64,000 nt of DNA from NCBI RefSeq assembly GCF_039602135.1, contig NZ_CP125942.1, positions 3,162,001 to 3,226,000 of the forward strand, given 5' to 3'. Each line of letters begins with the position of its first letter. Position 1 is the stretch's first letter. The position numbers and the translations under genes were made by a program. The DNA is from Glutamicibacter sp. B1 (GTDB lineage: Bacteria; Actinomycetota; Actinomycetes; Actinomycetales; Micrococcaceae). This document shows positions 1-8,728 of this stretch, piece by piece. The notes beneath the pieces are model-generated. The model was not told where the DNA came from and searched no databases. It was given only the letters and a program-made list of their open reading frames with translations.

Positions 1-2
1 GG

Positions 3-176
3 TTCCTGATCTTGGGCGTGGGGTACCTGTTTGTGCGACGCAATCCGCGGCATGAAGCACTGCGCGTTGCCCACATGGGCAAGGTGGCCCACGAACGCTA
101 CGAAGCTGCCGCCTACCGGGACAGCAAGGCTTTCGGCCACAGTGATGAGCACCTGGAACAGGAAGCCCGTCGGTAA
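3..176 (+). CDS. C-terminal end of a membrane protein (partial)
   Basis: The window opens inside a reading frame that runs from base 3 to a TAA at 174-176. The visible 57 residues begin with a hydrophobic stretch (FLILGVGYLFV) followed by RRN and a charged, soluble tail rich in His, Glu and Arg. This looks like the last membrane helix and cytoplasmic tail of an integral membrane protein, possibly a permease. Too little is present to name the family. It is followed at once by a strong terminator, so it ends its transcription unit. Confidence 0.6.
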   Translation, partial: FLILGVGYLFVRRNPRHEALRVAHMGKVAHERYEAAAYRDSKAFGHSDEHLEQEARR

Positions 177-200
177 CTGTCGTTGAGTTAGACCGTTTTC

Positions 201-245
201 AGTAGTCCCGCACCGTGTTCCTTAGGTGCGGGACTACTGTTTTTC
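201..245 (+). terminator. Rho-independent terminator
   Basis: Perfect 14-bp inverted repeat agtagtcccgcacc (201-214) and ggtgcgggactact (225-238) with a 10-nt loop, followed by GTTTTT on the plus strand. It ends the partial membrane-protein gene and sits at the 3' end of the convergent FUSC gene. Confidence 0.9.
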
Positions 246-1277
246 CTAACTGACGATTTGGCGCCGGCTGGCAATGATTCCGATGATAATGCTCTGCACG
301 GCACCCACAGCGGCGCCCAGTGCGGTCATGGCCACGCGGTCGATGAGCAGGCTGGAGGCGGGCTCTGGGGAGACTATGTGAACCATCAACAATGCAGTCA
401 CGGTCATGAACACCATACCGATGGCGTAGTTGCGCAGAATCACCAGTTCAATACAGATCTGACCGATGATCGCGACGGCCAAGAGGACCCAGATCGGTGG
501 CTCAAAGACGAGCACCGCAGCGGTGAGCACCACACCAACGCATGTTCCGACACTACGTTGCAGCCCGCGGGCCACCCGAGCATAGGCGTCGATTCCGGTT
601 ACCGCTGCAATGGCTCCCAGGCTGGCCCAATACCAGTGGCCTCCGTTGAGAAGTTCGGCAGCGATACCTGCCAGCAATACGCCCAGCCCCATTTGTGCTG
701 ATTCGCGCAGGGCCCGTGACGATGGTGCCCAAGAGTATCCAGCGCGGAGCGTATGAAAGAGATGGGATCGGCGTAGCGAGAGCCCGAGCATAAAGAGCAG
801 GCTAAAGATCATCGTTCCGCCACCAACCAACAGCACACCAACAAAGGAGTGAGTGGTGGCAGGAATGCTGATGCATGCCCCGCCGGCGAATACAGCAAAA
901 ATGGGTCCTGGCGGCATCCACCTCGCAGCGCGGGAGACGTAGTTTGCCCCAAAGCCAATCACCGCAAGCACCAGCGCACAAATAATAAACGGTGCATGGA
1001 TCAGCGAGAAGAAGGTGCCCAGCAGCATGGCCGCCAGCTGTACCAGCCCGACCGATAATTGTTGCCAGAAGCGTGGCGCGTACGCATCAAAGCGGCCAAA
1101 CACCGCACAGAAGGCTCCGAAGGCCGCGTACATGGCCCAATCTAAATGCCCGGTAGCGCTCACCAAGATCAGCGGGATACCAAGTGCAATGGCGGCTTTG
1201 GCTGCTGGAATCACCGATGGACGCCGGGGAGCAACAACGACTGAACGCGTCAATACTTCTTTGACATGTCGTTTCAT
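246..1277 (-). CDS. FUSC family membrane protein (putative aromatic compound exporter)
   Basis: A 343-residue integral membrane protein with two similar blocks of hydrophobic helices (about residues 30-165 and 195-335), the arrangement seen in FUSC/ArAE-type exporters. Members of this superfamily (fusaric acid resistance, AaeB) export aromatic acids. The short soluble linker between the halves (SLRRSHLFHTLRAG) and the second-half start (SWAPSSRALRESAQMGLGVLLAG) fit the FUSC pattern. It is the second gene of an operon with a MarR regulator: its ATG overlaps the MarR stop by one base (TGATG), so translation is probably coupled. The substrate cannot be read from sequence. A paralogue lies at 29890-30966. 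Confidence 0.75.
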   Translation of the reverse strand: MKRHVKEVLTRSVVVAPRRPSVIPAAKAAIALGIPLILVSATGHLDWAMYAAFGAFCAVFGRFDAYAPRFWQQLSVGLVQLAAMLLGTFFSLIHAPFIICALVLAVIGFGANYVSRAARWMPPGPIFAVFAGGACISIPATTHSFVGVLLVGGGTMIFSLLFMLGLSLRRSHLFHTLRAGYSWAPSSRALRESAQMGLGVLLAGIAAELLNGGHWYWASLGAIAAVTGIDAYARVARGLQRSVGTCVGVVLTAAVLVFEPPIWVLLAVAIIGQICIELVILRNYAIGMVFMTVTALLMVHIVSPEPASSLLIDRVAMTALGAAVGAVQSIIIGIIASRRQIVS

Positions 1278-1726
1278 CAGCGCGCTTCACCATCCGTGCT
1301 AACAACCAATTGCAATAGGGTGCGCAGGGTCTCTTGCTGTTGAGCATCGAGCGCACCAAAGACTTCGGCTTCACTGCGTTGAGCGGCAGCGATCGCCTTG
1401 GCGGTGAACTTCTTGCCCACCTCGGTCAGGGTGATGATATTGCGGCGCCGGTCTGCTGGGTCGACACTTCTTTCGAGGATCTTGCGCCCTGCAAGCTCGT
1501 CAAGGTACGCCACCAAGTGACCGCGATTCAGGTTAGACCGCTGAGCCAGATCATTCTGCGACATCCCTCCAAACTCGGCGAGCGCGCAGACAATCGTGAA
1601 GTGATTGCGGGTCAGCGATTCTGATTCCATGAGCTCAGTGAGTTCTTGAGTACCAACCCGCCCCGCCCGCGAGGTCAGATAGCTCAGGGAATTCCATTGA
1701 AACTGCGGAATCAGAAAATCGCTCAT
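1277..1726 (-). CDS. MarR family transcriptional regulator
   Basis: 149 residues with the MarR winged-helix layout: N-terminal helices, then a recognition helix in MSQNDLAQRSNLNRGHLVAYLDEL (about residues 54-77), then the wing signature VDPADRRRNIITLTEVGKK (about 91-110), where the D-x-R-D/R-R element is typical of the family. MarR repressors commonly control a neighbouring exporter and respond to phenolic ligands. This gene precedes and overlaps the FUSC exporter gene, which supports that role. A small inverted repeat (cgaaa-cta-tttcg, 1750-1762) just upstream of the ATG could be its operator. Confidence 0.88.
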   Translation of the reverse strand: MSDFLIPQFQWNSLSYLTSRAGRVGTQELTELMESESLTRNHFTIVCALAEFGGMSQNDLAQRSNLNRGHLVAYLDELAGRKILERSVDPADRRRNIITLTEVGKKFTAKAIAAAQRSEAEVFGALDAQQQETLRTLLQLVVSTDGEAR

Positions 1727-1749
1727 TGTTCCAACATATCATTTCACGC

Positions 1750-1762
1750 CGAAACTATTTCG
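1750..1762. promoter_or_regulatory. Possible MarR operator (short inverted repeat)
   Basis: cgaaa/tttcg arms around cta, 24-36 bases upstream of the MarR ATG in an AT-rich stretch. The position suits autoregulation, but a 5-bp arm is weak evidence. Confidence 0.25.
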
Positions 1763-1896
1763 TTATGAGTCAATTATTCGACAAAGGTCGCCAAGAAAGT
1801 CGACCCATCATTCTCGGGTGGTCTAGGCCTAAGTTCCACTTCAGTAGCAGGGCCTAGCCACCGTCAACTCGGATAGTCAGTAGGCCTCGTCAGCAT

Positions 1897-2496
1897 TCAT
1901 GACAGCAGTTCCAGGGTATTGAGCGCTAATGACTTTGCCCGCGGCAGTCTCATGGCCATCTGCATCAGGTCTGCCGGTTTGCCGCCACGATGCAGCCACA
2001 CTTTTGTCGCGAACCGAGCAATTTCGTACCCGACAGAAGATCTCAGGCGGAAGCAATCAACGATTGTACGCTCAGGACAATAAATCCCGATCAGCTGCGA
2101 GCTGCCATAGATCATTATTTCTTCGCGGCCCAAATCAAAAGTGCTCTTATCGAATTGGTGCCAGCTGATTGCCCTCTCGGTTTGCGGTGTACGAGCACCA
2201 CGCGGGATCGCCACATCCAAAGCACTAGGGACCTCGTCAGTGAGATCGTAATAGGCCAGTGCTGAAATCAGGCTAATTGTCGCGTCAGGACGGCGTGCGA
2301 CGGCCTATAGTTGTTCCCGGTCTGTCGGTGGAGCATCGGCCGGAAGATAGATCCCGCGGGCTATACGATCCAGTCGCCCCGCTTTCACACCGCGGGACAA
2401 AGCACTACGAGATAGTCCCCTAGTGCCGGAGTGCAGGGCCTGAGACAACCCCGCTGGCGCAGATGTTCCTTTGTCCTTCATTCCAAATCCAACCAT
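1897..2496 (-). pseudogene. AbiEi-type (type IV toxin-antitoxin) antitoxin gene interrupted by one amber codon
   Basis: The N-terminal part (ATG at 2496, with GLSRSALSRGVKAGRLDRIARGIYLP, the winged-helix of AbiEi-like proteins) ends at TAG 2305-2307. Reading on in the same frame gives AVARRPDATISLISALAYYD, then LDVAIPRGARTPQ and YCPERTIVDCFRL, ending at 1897. These are the usual conserved segments of the AbiEi family: 'A.ISL.SAL..Y.LT' and 'PERTI.DCFR'. The whole frame is about 200 residues, the family's normal length, so only one base separates it from an intact gene. No AbiEii nucleotidyltransferase toxin lies on either side, so it is an orphan. AbiEi proteins are antitoxins that repress their own promoter. 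Alternatives are a sequencing error or suppressor readthrough. A TTG start at 2505 is also possible. Confidence 0.8.
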
Positions 2497-2497
2497 T

Positions 2498-2545
2498 CGC
2501 AACAAAACGCCTACAGATAAATTTTCCTGTAGACGTTTTGTTGCG
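2498..2545. repeat. 19-bp inverted repeat abutting the AbiEi-like start codon
   Basis: Arms cgcaacaaaacgcctacag (2498-2516) and ctgtagacgttttgttgcg (2527-2545) match at 18 of 19 positions around a 10-nt AT-rich centre. The repeat ends one base before the ATG of the AbiEi-like gene. AbiEi proteins bind inverted repeats in their own promoter, so this is a good candidate operator. It leaves no room for a normal ribosome binding site, suggesting a leaderless or structured 5' end. Confidence 0.65.
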
Positions 2546-2910
2546 CTAGGTCTAATAGCTACTCCCCACTAACGTTTCATCAACTGCGCACGCAGCAAAG
2601 CATCCCAGTTTCACAGCACTGGCTAGGCCATGCAATTTCAAGCAAGAATCAAATCGCTCTACGTGCCCTCGACCATGACCACAACAAGTTTGAGGTTAAA
2701 CAGCTAGACCCCCTTAATCTCAAGAGTATGAGGGGGGGTCTGCACTCATCATTGTACTTGTACTCCAAGCATGAGCTAGAAGTTTTCACACGAAGTACGC
2801 GATGGCTGTTTGCCCGGGTCAGCATCTCGAAAATCGGAGCCCACCCACTAGACGGTTCGGGCTCGTGACTCACATCTGCGACTCCACTTACCCGTAGCAA
2901 CTATGTTGTT
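2546..2910. other. Intergenic stretch without a credible gene
   Basis: About 365 bases of mixed composition. The one open frame (2649-2900, minus) starts with TTG, has no ribosome site and no familiar features. A stem agaccccc (2706-2713)/gggggtct (2734-2741) lies downstream of the GMC gene and may help end its transcript, but has no T-run. I see nothing else. Confidence 0.5.
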
Positions 2911-4440
2911 TTAATCCACCAACCCAAGCTCCTTGAGCATGAACTTAGCTCCCTGCTCCCCGATCAGGATCGATGGCGCATTGGTATTGCCAGTGGTAAT
3001 TTTCGGCATGATCGATGCATCAATCACTCGCAAACCGTTCAGACCCTGAACCTTGAGTTCTGGATCTACCACGGCGTGCTCGCCGACACCCATCGCGCAG
3101 GTTCCCACCTGGTGATGATAGGTCACCACATTGTTGCGAATGTAGTTTTCAAGTTGCTCGTCGTCTTGGACTTCAGGACCCGGATAGATTTCCTTGGCTC
3201 CCCAGCTTCCCGCCAGCGCATCTTGCTGGACCATCTGCCGGCATTGCTTGATGGAGAATAAGAACGCTTCCATATCCCGAGGATCTGCCAGTGCATTCAA
3301 ATCAATATTCACCGGGTCATCTAGTCCCGGACCGCTGAGCGTGAGTTCGCCTCGGCTATAAGGGGTGACGATTCCGGAATGCAAGGTAAAAGCGGTGCCC
3401 TCTACAGGATCCATTCCTGGCGAGTACATCGGTACAGCAAAGAAAATCGGCTGAGTATCTGGCACTTCCAGATCTTCGCGTGACTTTGCGAAGAGGTGCG
3501 ACTGCGAAACTGAGACACCCTGACGTGGTGCCGGAATATCGCGTGTCGTCGTTTCGGCAATCACCGGTGCCAACAAGTGGTCATGCAGGTTCTTCCCCAC
3601 ACCCGGTAGGTCATGAACAGCATCAATGCCAATATCCTGCAGCTCTGCCGCCGGCCCGATACCGGAACGCAGCAGGATCTGCGGGGAGCCCAGTGCGCCA
3701 GCGCTGAGCACCACATGATCAGCGTTCAGCTGTCGCATCTGTCCGTCCTGCCGGTAGTTCACCCCGGTAACGGCACCGCCCTCAACTATCACCGAATGCA
3801 CTTCCGCACCGGTGATGATGGTGGCTTGCCCACGGACAGGCTTCAAGTAAGACTTCCACGTATTGATGCGCTGACCATCAACGATATTGACCTGCTCTTT
3901 GGAGACGCCATCAAGCGTCCCAGAATTGTAGTCAGGGTTGAAGGGGATGCCAGTTTCTTCGGCAGCCTTGATGATCGAGGCGTGAATATCATCTAGCTGG
4001 TAGTCATTGTCTACCGGAATGGGACCGCCAACGCCATGAACCTCGCTGGCGCCACCGGAGAAATCTTCCATATCTTTATAGATCGGCAGGACTTTGTCCC
4101 AAGCCCACTGTGAGCCGCATTCTTGGGCCCAGCCATCGAAATCTTGTTGCGCGCAGCGAACCCAGATGGTCGCGTTGAGCGCGTGTGAACCACCTAAGAC
4201 TTTGCCACGTGGCAGGTGCACTTTCTTACCTGCGGTACCTTCCATGGGGGTGGTGTAGTAGTCCCAATCATCCGGGCTGTGCCACAGCTCGCCGAGTCGA
4301 GAAAGGTCATGAATTGCGGGATTAGTATCTTCTCCCCCAGCCTCGAACACGGTGACATCCGCACCGGCATCAATCAACCGTCGCGCGACTACCGATCCCG
4401 CCGAACCAGCACCGACCACAATGACAGATACCTTGCCCAC
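2911..4440 (-). CDS. GMC family FAD-dependent oxidoreductase (choline/alcohol dehydrogenase type)
   Basis: A GMC flavoenzyme of 510 codons. The N-terminus carries the dinucleotide-binding motif VVGAGSAGSVVARRL followed by VFEAGG. The GMC signatures follow: PRGKVLGGSHALNATIWVR, then GALGSPQILLRSGIGP, and a C-terminal catalytic block YHHQVGTCAMG with NTNAPSILIGE. Such enzymes oxidise primary alcohols or sugars; the substrate is unknown. I chose GTG at 4440 because AGAGGAAG lies about 10 bases upstream and the Rossmann motif then begins at once; the frame stays open to 4524, which would add an unlikely 28-residue leader. It follows the EamA gene on the same strand (140-bp gap), so both may answer to the divergent CGNR regulator. 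Confidence 0.85.
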   Translation of the reverse strand: MGKVSVIVVGAGSAGSVVARRLIDAGADVTVFEAGGEDTNPAIHDLSRLGELWHSPDDWDYYTTPMEGTAGKKVHLPRGKVLGGSHALNATIWVRCAQQDFDGWAQECGSQWAWDKVLPIYKDMEDFSGGASEVHGVGGPIPVDNDYQLDDIHASIIKAAEETGIPFNPDYNSGTLDGVSKEQVNIVDGQRINTWKSYLKPVRGQATIITGAEVHSVIVEGGAVTGVNYRQDGQMRQLNADHVVLSAGALGSPQILLRSGIGPAAELQDIGIDAVHDLPGVGKNLHDHLLAPVIAETTTRDIPAPRQGVSVSQSHLFAKSREDLEVPDTQPIFFAVPMYSPGMDPVEGTAFTLHSGIVTPYSRGELTLSGPGLDDPVNIDLNALADPRDMEAFLFSIKQCRQMVQQDALAGSWGAKEIYPGPEVQDDEQLENYIRNNVVTYHHQVGTCAMGVGEHAVVDPELKVQGLNGLRVIDASIMPKITTGNTNAPSILIGEQGAKFMLKELGLVD

Positions 4441-4580
4441 GGCAAACCCACTTCCTCTAATGTCAACAATCCACATCACCGTGGATCGTAAAGCCTGAGA
4501 TTCAGTGTGTCGTGGATCACTCAAGAAAAGTTGTTATTGCGTGCACCCACATTGTCATCAGACGCAGATCAGCCCACTAG

Positions 4581-5558
4581 TCAGCGTTCTTTGCGGACCG
4601 CCCGCAATTCATCAACGCGCACCAACACCACGCCCGCCACAATCAGTAGACCACCGAACAGTTGAACCAGGCCCGGCAATTCAGCCAGCAGTATCCAGGC
4701 CCAGAGCACGGCGAAAAGAACTTCCGTCAATGAAATGAAACTCGCAACCTTGGAGCCTAGTTCCCTAGCTGCCATCACCCCGGTGGTGTAGGAAAACACC
4801 GTTGCAATCAGAATCAGCCCAGCCAAAGCGAGCCACCACGGCGTTTGAAAACCAGCCATGGATCCGGTTCCCGTGGCAAAGGTGAAGGGCAAAATACCCA
4901 GCCCTCCCACCAAAAGCATGGTTAACGCGCCGACCGCCATACCTCCGGCCGAAAGCATGATTGGCGGCAAGGCACCATCGACCTTGGCGCTGATGAAGAA
5001 GTACACGGTCAACCCCACGGCTGCACCCAGTCCCCAAAGAACTCCAATTGGGTCAACTTTGGACGTACCAGTCAGGTCCAAGACCGCAACAAGGCCGAGC
5101 AACGATAGTAGTGTGCCGACGATGGTCGCTACCGATGGCCGCTTTTGATGCCTAACCCACAACACCAGGACGATGAGCACCGGTGCAAGATACTCCAGCA
5201 AGAGTGCCACACCCACGTCAAGTCTTTGCACTGCCAAGAAATAGCACAGCTGGCAAGCTCCGACGCCAAAGAGGCCAAAGAGCAGGATTGAAAGCCAGTT
5301 GGTACGTACCAAGATCCAACGCCCGCGCATAGCAAGGACGGCGGGAATGGCGAGCACTAGCGCAGCCCCAGCCATGCGAGCAGCTACCGCGGCGGTCGGG
5401 CTCCATCCCGCTTCAAATAGGCCACGCGCAAAGGAACCAGAGATGCCAAAGGCCGCCGAAGAAGCCAAGGCGATCCAGATTCCCTTGGCCTGGCTGGCAC
5501 TACGCACTGATGGTCCGCCCGTGCCCACTGGCACCTCGGAACCTGTTGGTTGGTTCAT
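4581..5558 (-). CDS. EamA/DMT family transporter
   Basis: 325 residues with about ten hydrophobic segments in two EamA repeats (about residues 28-160 and 170-315), the layout of drug/metabolite transporters. Features include GLFGVGACQLCYFLAVQRLDVGVALLLEYLAPVLIVL in repeat one and ELGSKVASFISLTEVLFAVLWAWILLAE in repeat two; the 'E' after the repeated S/L-rich helix is typical of the RhaT/EamA group. Family members export amino acids or other metabolites. It is divergent from a CGNR zinc-finger gene, a pairing often seen in actinobacteria and suggesting that the CGNR protein regulates it. Confidence 0.85.
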   Translation of the reverse strand: MNQPTGSEVPVGTGGPSVRSASQAKGIWIALASSAAFGISGSFARGLFEAGWSPTAAVAARMAGAALVLAIPAVLAMRGRWILVRTNWLSILLFGLFGVGACQLCYFLAVQRLDVGVALLLEYLAPVLIVLVLWVRHQKRPSVATIVGTLLSLLGLVAVLDLTGTSKVDPIGVLWGLGAAVGLTVYFFISAKVDGALPPIMLSAGGMAVGALTMLLVGGLGILPFTFATGTGSMAGFQTPWWLALAGLILIATVFSYTTGVMAARELGSKVASFISLTEVLFAVLWAWILLAELPGLVQLFGGLLIVAGVVLVRVDELRAVRKER

Positions 5559-5678
5559 GGGTGATGTCGTCTTTCACGAAGAATTTTCTGCCCTGCACAG
5601 GGGCAACTAAGCATATGGGCATGACGATACGGTTAGGCTGGGAAGACAGTCAATCCATCCCCTGCTCAGGAACGAATT

Positions 5679-6236
5679 ATGACCTTTGCCCCAGATATCG
5701 AAGCCTCGCTGAAGACCATCGTGAATCTGTTAAACACTGAAGTTCAGATTGTCGATATGCTCTCCACCGTCGCTGATCTGGATGAGTTTCTCGATTCTGA
5801 AAACTTTGAAGGTTCTAGGGCACATAACCAGGCAGAGTTGCGTTCCATCCGTCAGTTGCGTGCCCAGCTCAAGAGCATCTGGACGGGAGAGGAAGATGAC
5901 GCCGTCTTTCGCGTCAATCAGATCTTGCGTAACGCCAACGCTCAACCGCAATTGATTAAAAGTGAGAACCTCGGTTATCACCTGCACGCGACAACGACCA
6001 GTACCCCGTTGTATGACCGTTTGGCAGTAGACGCCGCCATGGCCTTGGCTGAGGTGATTCGCACTGGCGGCATTGAGCGATTGCGCATTTGTGCTTCCAG
6101 CGACTGTCAGAATGCCTTGCTCGATTTGTCGCGAAACCGATCAAAAATGTATTGCGACATCGGCAACTGCGCCAACCGCGAGCATGTGCGTGCTTACCGT
6201 GCACGAAAATCCGGACGCTCCTCAACCAAGTCATGA
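5679..6236 (+). CDS. CGNR zinc finger / ABATE domain regulator
   Basis: 185 residues. The N-terminal two thirds form an ABATE-type helical domain (ELRSIRQLRAQLKSIWTGEED). The C-terminus is a CGNR zinc finger: RLRICASSDCQNALLDLSRNRSK followed by YCDIGNCANREHVRAYRARK, with Cys pairs as metal ligands (C-x4-C and C-x4-C) and the CANR form of the family's namesake CGNR. These proteins are regarded as stress- or ligand-responsive DNA-binding regulators. The start is ATG 5679 in 'aacgaattATG'. The gene is divergent from the EamA transporter (120-bp shared promoter region), its likely target. Confidence 0.85.
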   Translation: MTFAPDIEASLKTIVNLLNTEVQIVDMLSTVADLDEFLDSENFEGSRAHNQAELRSIRQLRAQLKSIWTGEEDDAVFRVNQILRNANAQPQLIKSENLGYHLHATTTSTPLYDRLAVDAAMALAEVIRTGGIERLRICASSDCQNALLDLSRNRSKMYCDIGNCANREHVRAYRARKSGRSSTKS

Positions 6237-6340
6237 TGGCGAATCACGCAGCACGGTGTTTCTCGCCTTTTACCCGAAGCACGTCCTATGATGAACACAC
6301 CGTCGGTATATCCGAATTGCAGTAGTTGAAAGGACAGGTC

Positions 6341-6652
6341 ATGTCTCAGGAAACGCACGCATCAGATGACTACGAGGCACGTCTGGAAGCCGCCCACAGC
6401 AGTCCGCTCAAAGCGGCTGGACGTTGGGTTGTCGCATTAGCTTCAGCAACCTTGGGTGATGCCGAATTTGAGGCCAACGAACCGCAGGTTGTGGTTCACT
6501 CACGCGTGGACGATTCGGTGATGTTGCGCATCACCACCTCTAGCTTGGAAGAAGCCGAACGCCTGATCGTACAGATTCGCGAAGACCTAGAAAATCTGAG
6601 CACCGAGGATTTCCGTGCTGAGTGGGAACCTGCAGCAGATCAAGAACGCTAG
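6341..6652 (+). CDS. Small acidic protein of unknown function
   Basis: Encodes 103 residues from ATG 6341, preceded by AAAGGA six bases away; a TTG 15 bases earlier would overlap that site. No signal peptide or membrane segment is present. The middle (VVVHSRVDDSVMLRITTSSLEEAERLIVQIREDLENLS) reads as two beta strands and a long amphipathic helix. It is probably a small soluble cytoplasmic protein. I do not recognise the family. It faces RraA tail to tail with 12 bases between. Confidence 0.6.
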   Translation: MSQETHASDDYEARLEAAHSSPLKAAGRWVVALASATLGDAEFEANEPQVVVHSRVDDSVMLRITTSSLEEAERLIVQIREDLENLSTEDFRAEWEPAADQER

Positions 6653-6664
6653 GCACCTTGGCGG

Positions 6665-7141
6665 TTAGTGCTCGATGAGGATCCCATCAATGTCGGCATA
6701 AACCATGGCACCGGGGCGAACTTTCACGTCTCCTAAGCTCAGTACCTCATCTACCGCGCCATGCGAACGCTTGACTGTTTTGCGCGGATTACTTCCCAAA
6801 GCCTTGATGCCGAGTTCGAGCTCTGCCAGCGCCGCGCGGTCACGCACCGCTCCGTAGATAATCACCCCGGCCCATCCGTTGGATTCGGCGTTGGCTGCAA
6901 TCATGTCGCCCATCAGCGCATAGCGTAGCGATCCACCACCATCAACGACCAGCACTGAACCGTTGCCTGGGAAGCTCAATATTTCCTTGATCAGGCCGTT
7001 GTCTTCGTGGCATTTCACGGTACGGGCAGGTCCGTGGAAAGAAAGTCGCCCACCAAAATCTTGGAATTGCACCGAGACTGACTGCAGGGCCTCGCCGTGC
7101 TGGTCATAAAGGTCGGCCGTGCTGACGGGTTCCTGATGCAT
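6665..7141 (-). CDS. rraA: RraA family protein (ribonuclease E activity regulator / HMG aldolase fold)
   Basis: 158 residues, the usual length of RraA. The family core is present: FHGPARTVKCHEDNGLIKEIL, then VLVVDGGGSLRYALMGDMIAANAESNGWAGVIIYGAVRD, where the G-D-x(10-20)-G-x-V-x-x-G-x-x-R-D motif of class II HMG/CHA aldolases (GD at about 91-92, RD near 113-114) is visible. RraA proteins bind RNase E and the same fold includes 4-hydroxy-4-methyl-2-oxoglutarate aldolases; the metal-ligand motif means aldolase activity is possible. It lies 78 bases downstream of the amino acid permease on the same strand. Confidence 0.88.
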   Translation of the reverse strand: MHQEPVSTADLYDQHGEALQSVSVQFQDFGGRLSFHGPARTVKCHEDNGLIKEILSFPGNGSVLVVDGGGSLRYALMGDMIAANAESNGWAGVIIYGAVRDRAALAELELGIKALGSNPRKTVKRSHGAVDEVLSLGDVKVRPGAMVYADIDGILIEH

Positions 7142-7219
7142 GACACTCCTAAGAATCTGTGAAGGTGTTCCACCACACAGCTTAGCGGTGAGCTAACTGC
7201 CTAGCACATGATGAATTCT

Positions 7220-8695
7220 TTAGAGTTCCAATTCTTGTTGGTAAGAAGTCTGGCTCATAGCGCCGAGCCGTGAATGGCGATGTCCGTAGCCGAGGTAAAT
7301 ACTGACACCGACAATCATCCACAGCCCGAAGACTATCCAAGTAATTCCGGCCAGGTTGAACATCAAGAACAGGCAGGCAGCAATACCAAGGATCGGTGTC
7401 ACCGGGTACAGCGGAACCCGGAAGGTGCGAGGAGTATCTGGCTGAGTCTTACGCAGGTACATCACCGAAACACCTACCAACGCGAAGGCGAAAAGTGTGC
7501 CAATGCTAGTTGCTTCGGCCAGTTGGCCCAACGGAAGCAACGAGGCGGCAATCGCGACCACCAGACCGGTAACAACAGTGCCGGTTACCGGGGTGTGGGT
7601 CTTGGGCGAAACCTTTGCGAAGAACCGTGGGATCAACCCATCGCGTCCCATGGACAGCAAGATACGCGTCTGCCCATACATGGTCATGAGTACCACCGAA
7701 ATGATGGCAATCACTGAAGCCAGCGCAAAGACCAGCACCGTCCAGCGTTGCCCGGTGATCTCGGAAACGATCTGCACCAGGGCCGCCTCAGAATCAGCGA
7801 ACCACTCCCACTGGCGGGCACCGATCGCTGCCACCGCGACCAACACGTAGATGGTGGTGACCAGGACCATGGCGATCATGATGGCTCGGGGCAGATCTTT
7901 CTGCGGATTCTTCGCTTCCTCACCGGCCGTTGATGCAGCATCAAAACCAATGTATGAGAAGAACACCATCGAGGCAGCACCGGTCACCCCGGCTGCCCCC
8001 ATAGGCAAGAGCGGGGCGAAGTTCCCTGCGTCAAAAGCTGTAAAGGCGACAATCGCAAAGAAGATCAGAATCGCGATCTTCACCAACACCATGATGGTAT
8101 TGGCCATTGCCGACTCACGGGCGCCGCGCACCAACAGTACAGTTGCCAGCAACACCACCAGCAGTGCCGAGAGGTTGATGATCCCGCCCTCGCTCGGACC
8201 ACCGGCCAAGCTTTCAGGCAGCGACAAACCAAAAATTTCTAAGGTCTGATTCACATAGGCTCCGGCGCCCACCGCCACTGCAGCGGCCGACACCGCGTAT
8301 TCCAAAACCAAACACCAGCCACAAATCCAGGCGACACCTTCGCCAAGAGTTGCGTACGAGTAGGAGTAGCTGGAACCAGAAACCGGGACCATTCCCGCCA
8401 TTTCGGCGTAGGAAACGGCAGAGAGCAGCGCGGTAAAACCGGCGAGGACAAAGGCAATCCAGATAGCAGGACCGGCCACTGGAACCGCGGATCCGAGGAT
8501 CACCAAGATTCCGGTGCCAAGTGTTGCTCCCACAGAGATCATGACCAGTTGGGTCACACCCAAAGAACGTTTGAGTGTGCCAAGACCAGCGTTGTCAGCA
8601 GCCTCCTGAGACATCGCATTGATGGATTTACGTCGGAGCAGCTGCGCTCCCAAAGGGGTGCGTCCGGTAGGCGGGGTGGTGCTGTTGCTACTCAC
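7220..8695 (-). CDS. APC family cationic amino acid permease
   Basis: About 491 residues with 12 or more membrane segments. TM1 carries the APC substrate-binding turn GATLGTGILVILG. Other family marks are SYAEMAGMVPVSGSSYSYSYATLGE, FFSYIGFDAASTAGEEAKNPQKDLPRAI and TRILLSMGRDGLIPRFFAKV, all typical of the CAT/YfnA cationic amino acid group. The start is GTG 8695, behind AAGGA seven bases away; the frame runs to 8725 but the extra residues include the ribosome site. A long hairpin (8729-8773) lies just upstream and may terminate the preceding gene or regulate this one. RraA follows on the same strand. Confidence 0.88.
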   Translation of the reverse strand: MSSNSTTPPTGRTPLGAQLLRRKSINAMSQEAADNAGLGTLKRSLGVTQLVMISVGATLGTGILVILGSAVPVAGPAIWIAFVLAGFTALLSAVSYAEMAGMVPVSGSSYSYSYATLGEGVAWICGWCLVLEYAVSAAAVAVGAGAYVNQTLEIFGLSLPESLAGGPSEGGIINLSALLVVLLATVLLVRGARESAMANTIMVLVKIAILIFFAIVAFTAFDAGNFAPLLPMGAAGVTGAASMVFFSYIGFDAASTAGEEAKNPQKDLPRAIMIAMVLVTTIYVLVAVAAIGARQWEWFADSEAALVQIVSEITGQRWTVLVFALASVIAIISVVLMTMYGQTRILLSMGRDGLIPRFFAKVSPKTHTPVTGTVVTGLVVAIAASLLPLGQLAEATSIGTLFAFALVGVSVMYLRKTQPDTPRTFRVPLYPVTPILGIAACLFLMFNLAGITWIVFGLWMIVGVSIYLGYGHRHSRLGAMSQTSYQQELEL

Positions 8696-8728
8696 GGGAA
8701 AATCCTTGATACGTGTTTGGTACAAACG

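Noticed and set aside
2649..2900. 83-codon minus-strand frame in the gap before the GMC gene
   Set aside because: TTG start, no ribosome site, low-complexity and unprotein-like residues.
5622..5645. ggttaggct upstream of the CGNR gene as an iron box
   Set aside because: Only the left half matches; the right half is unrelated.
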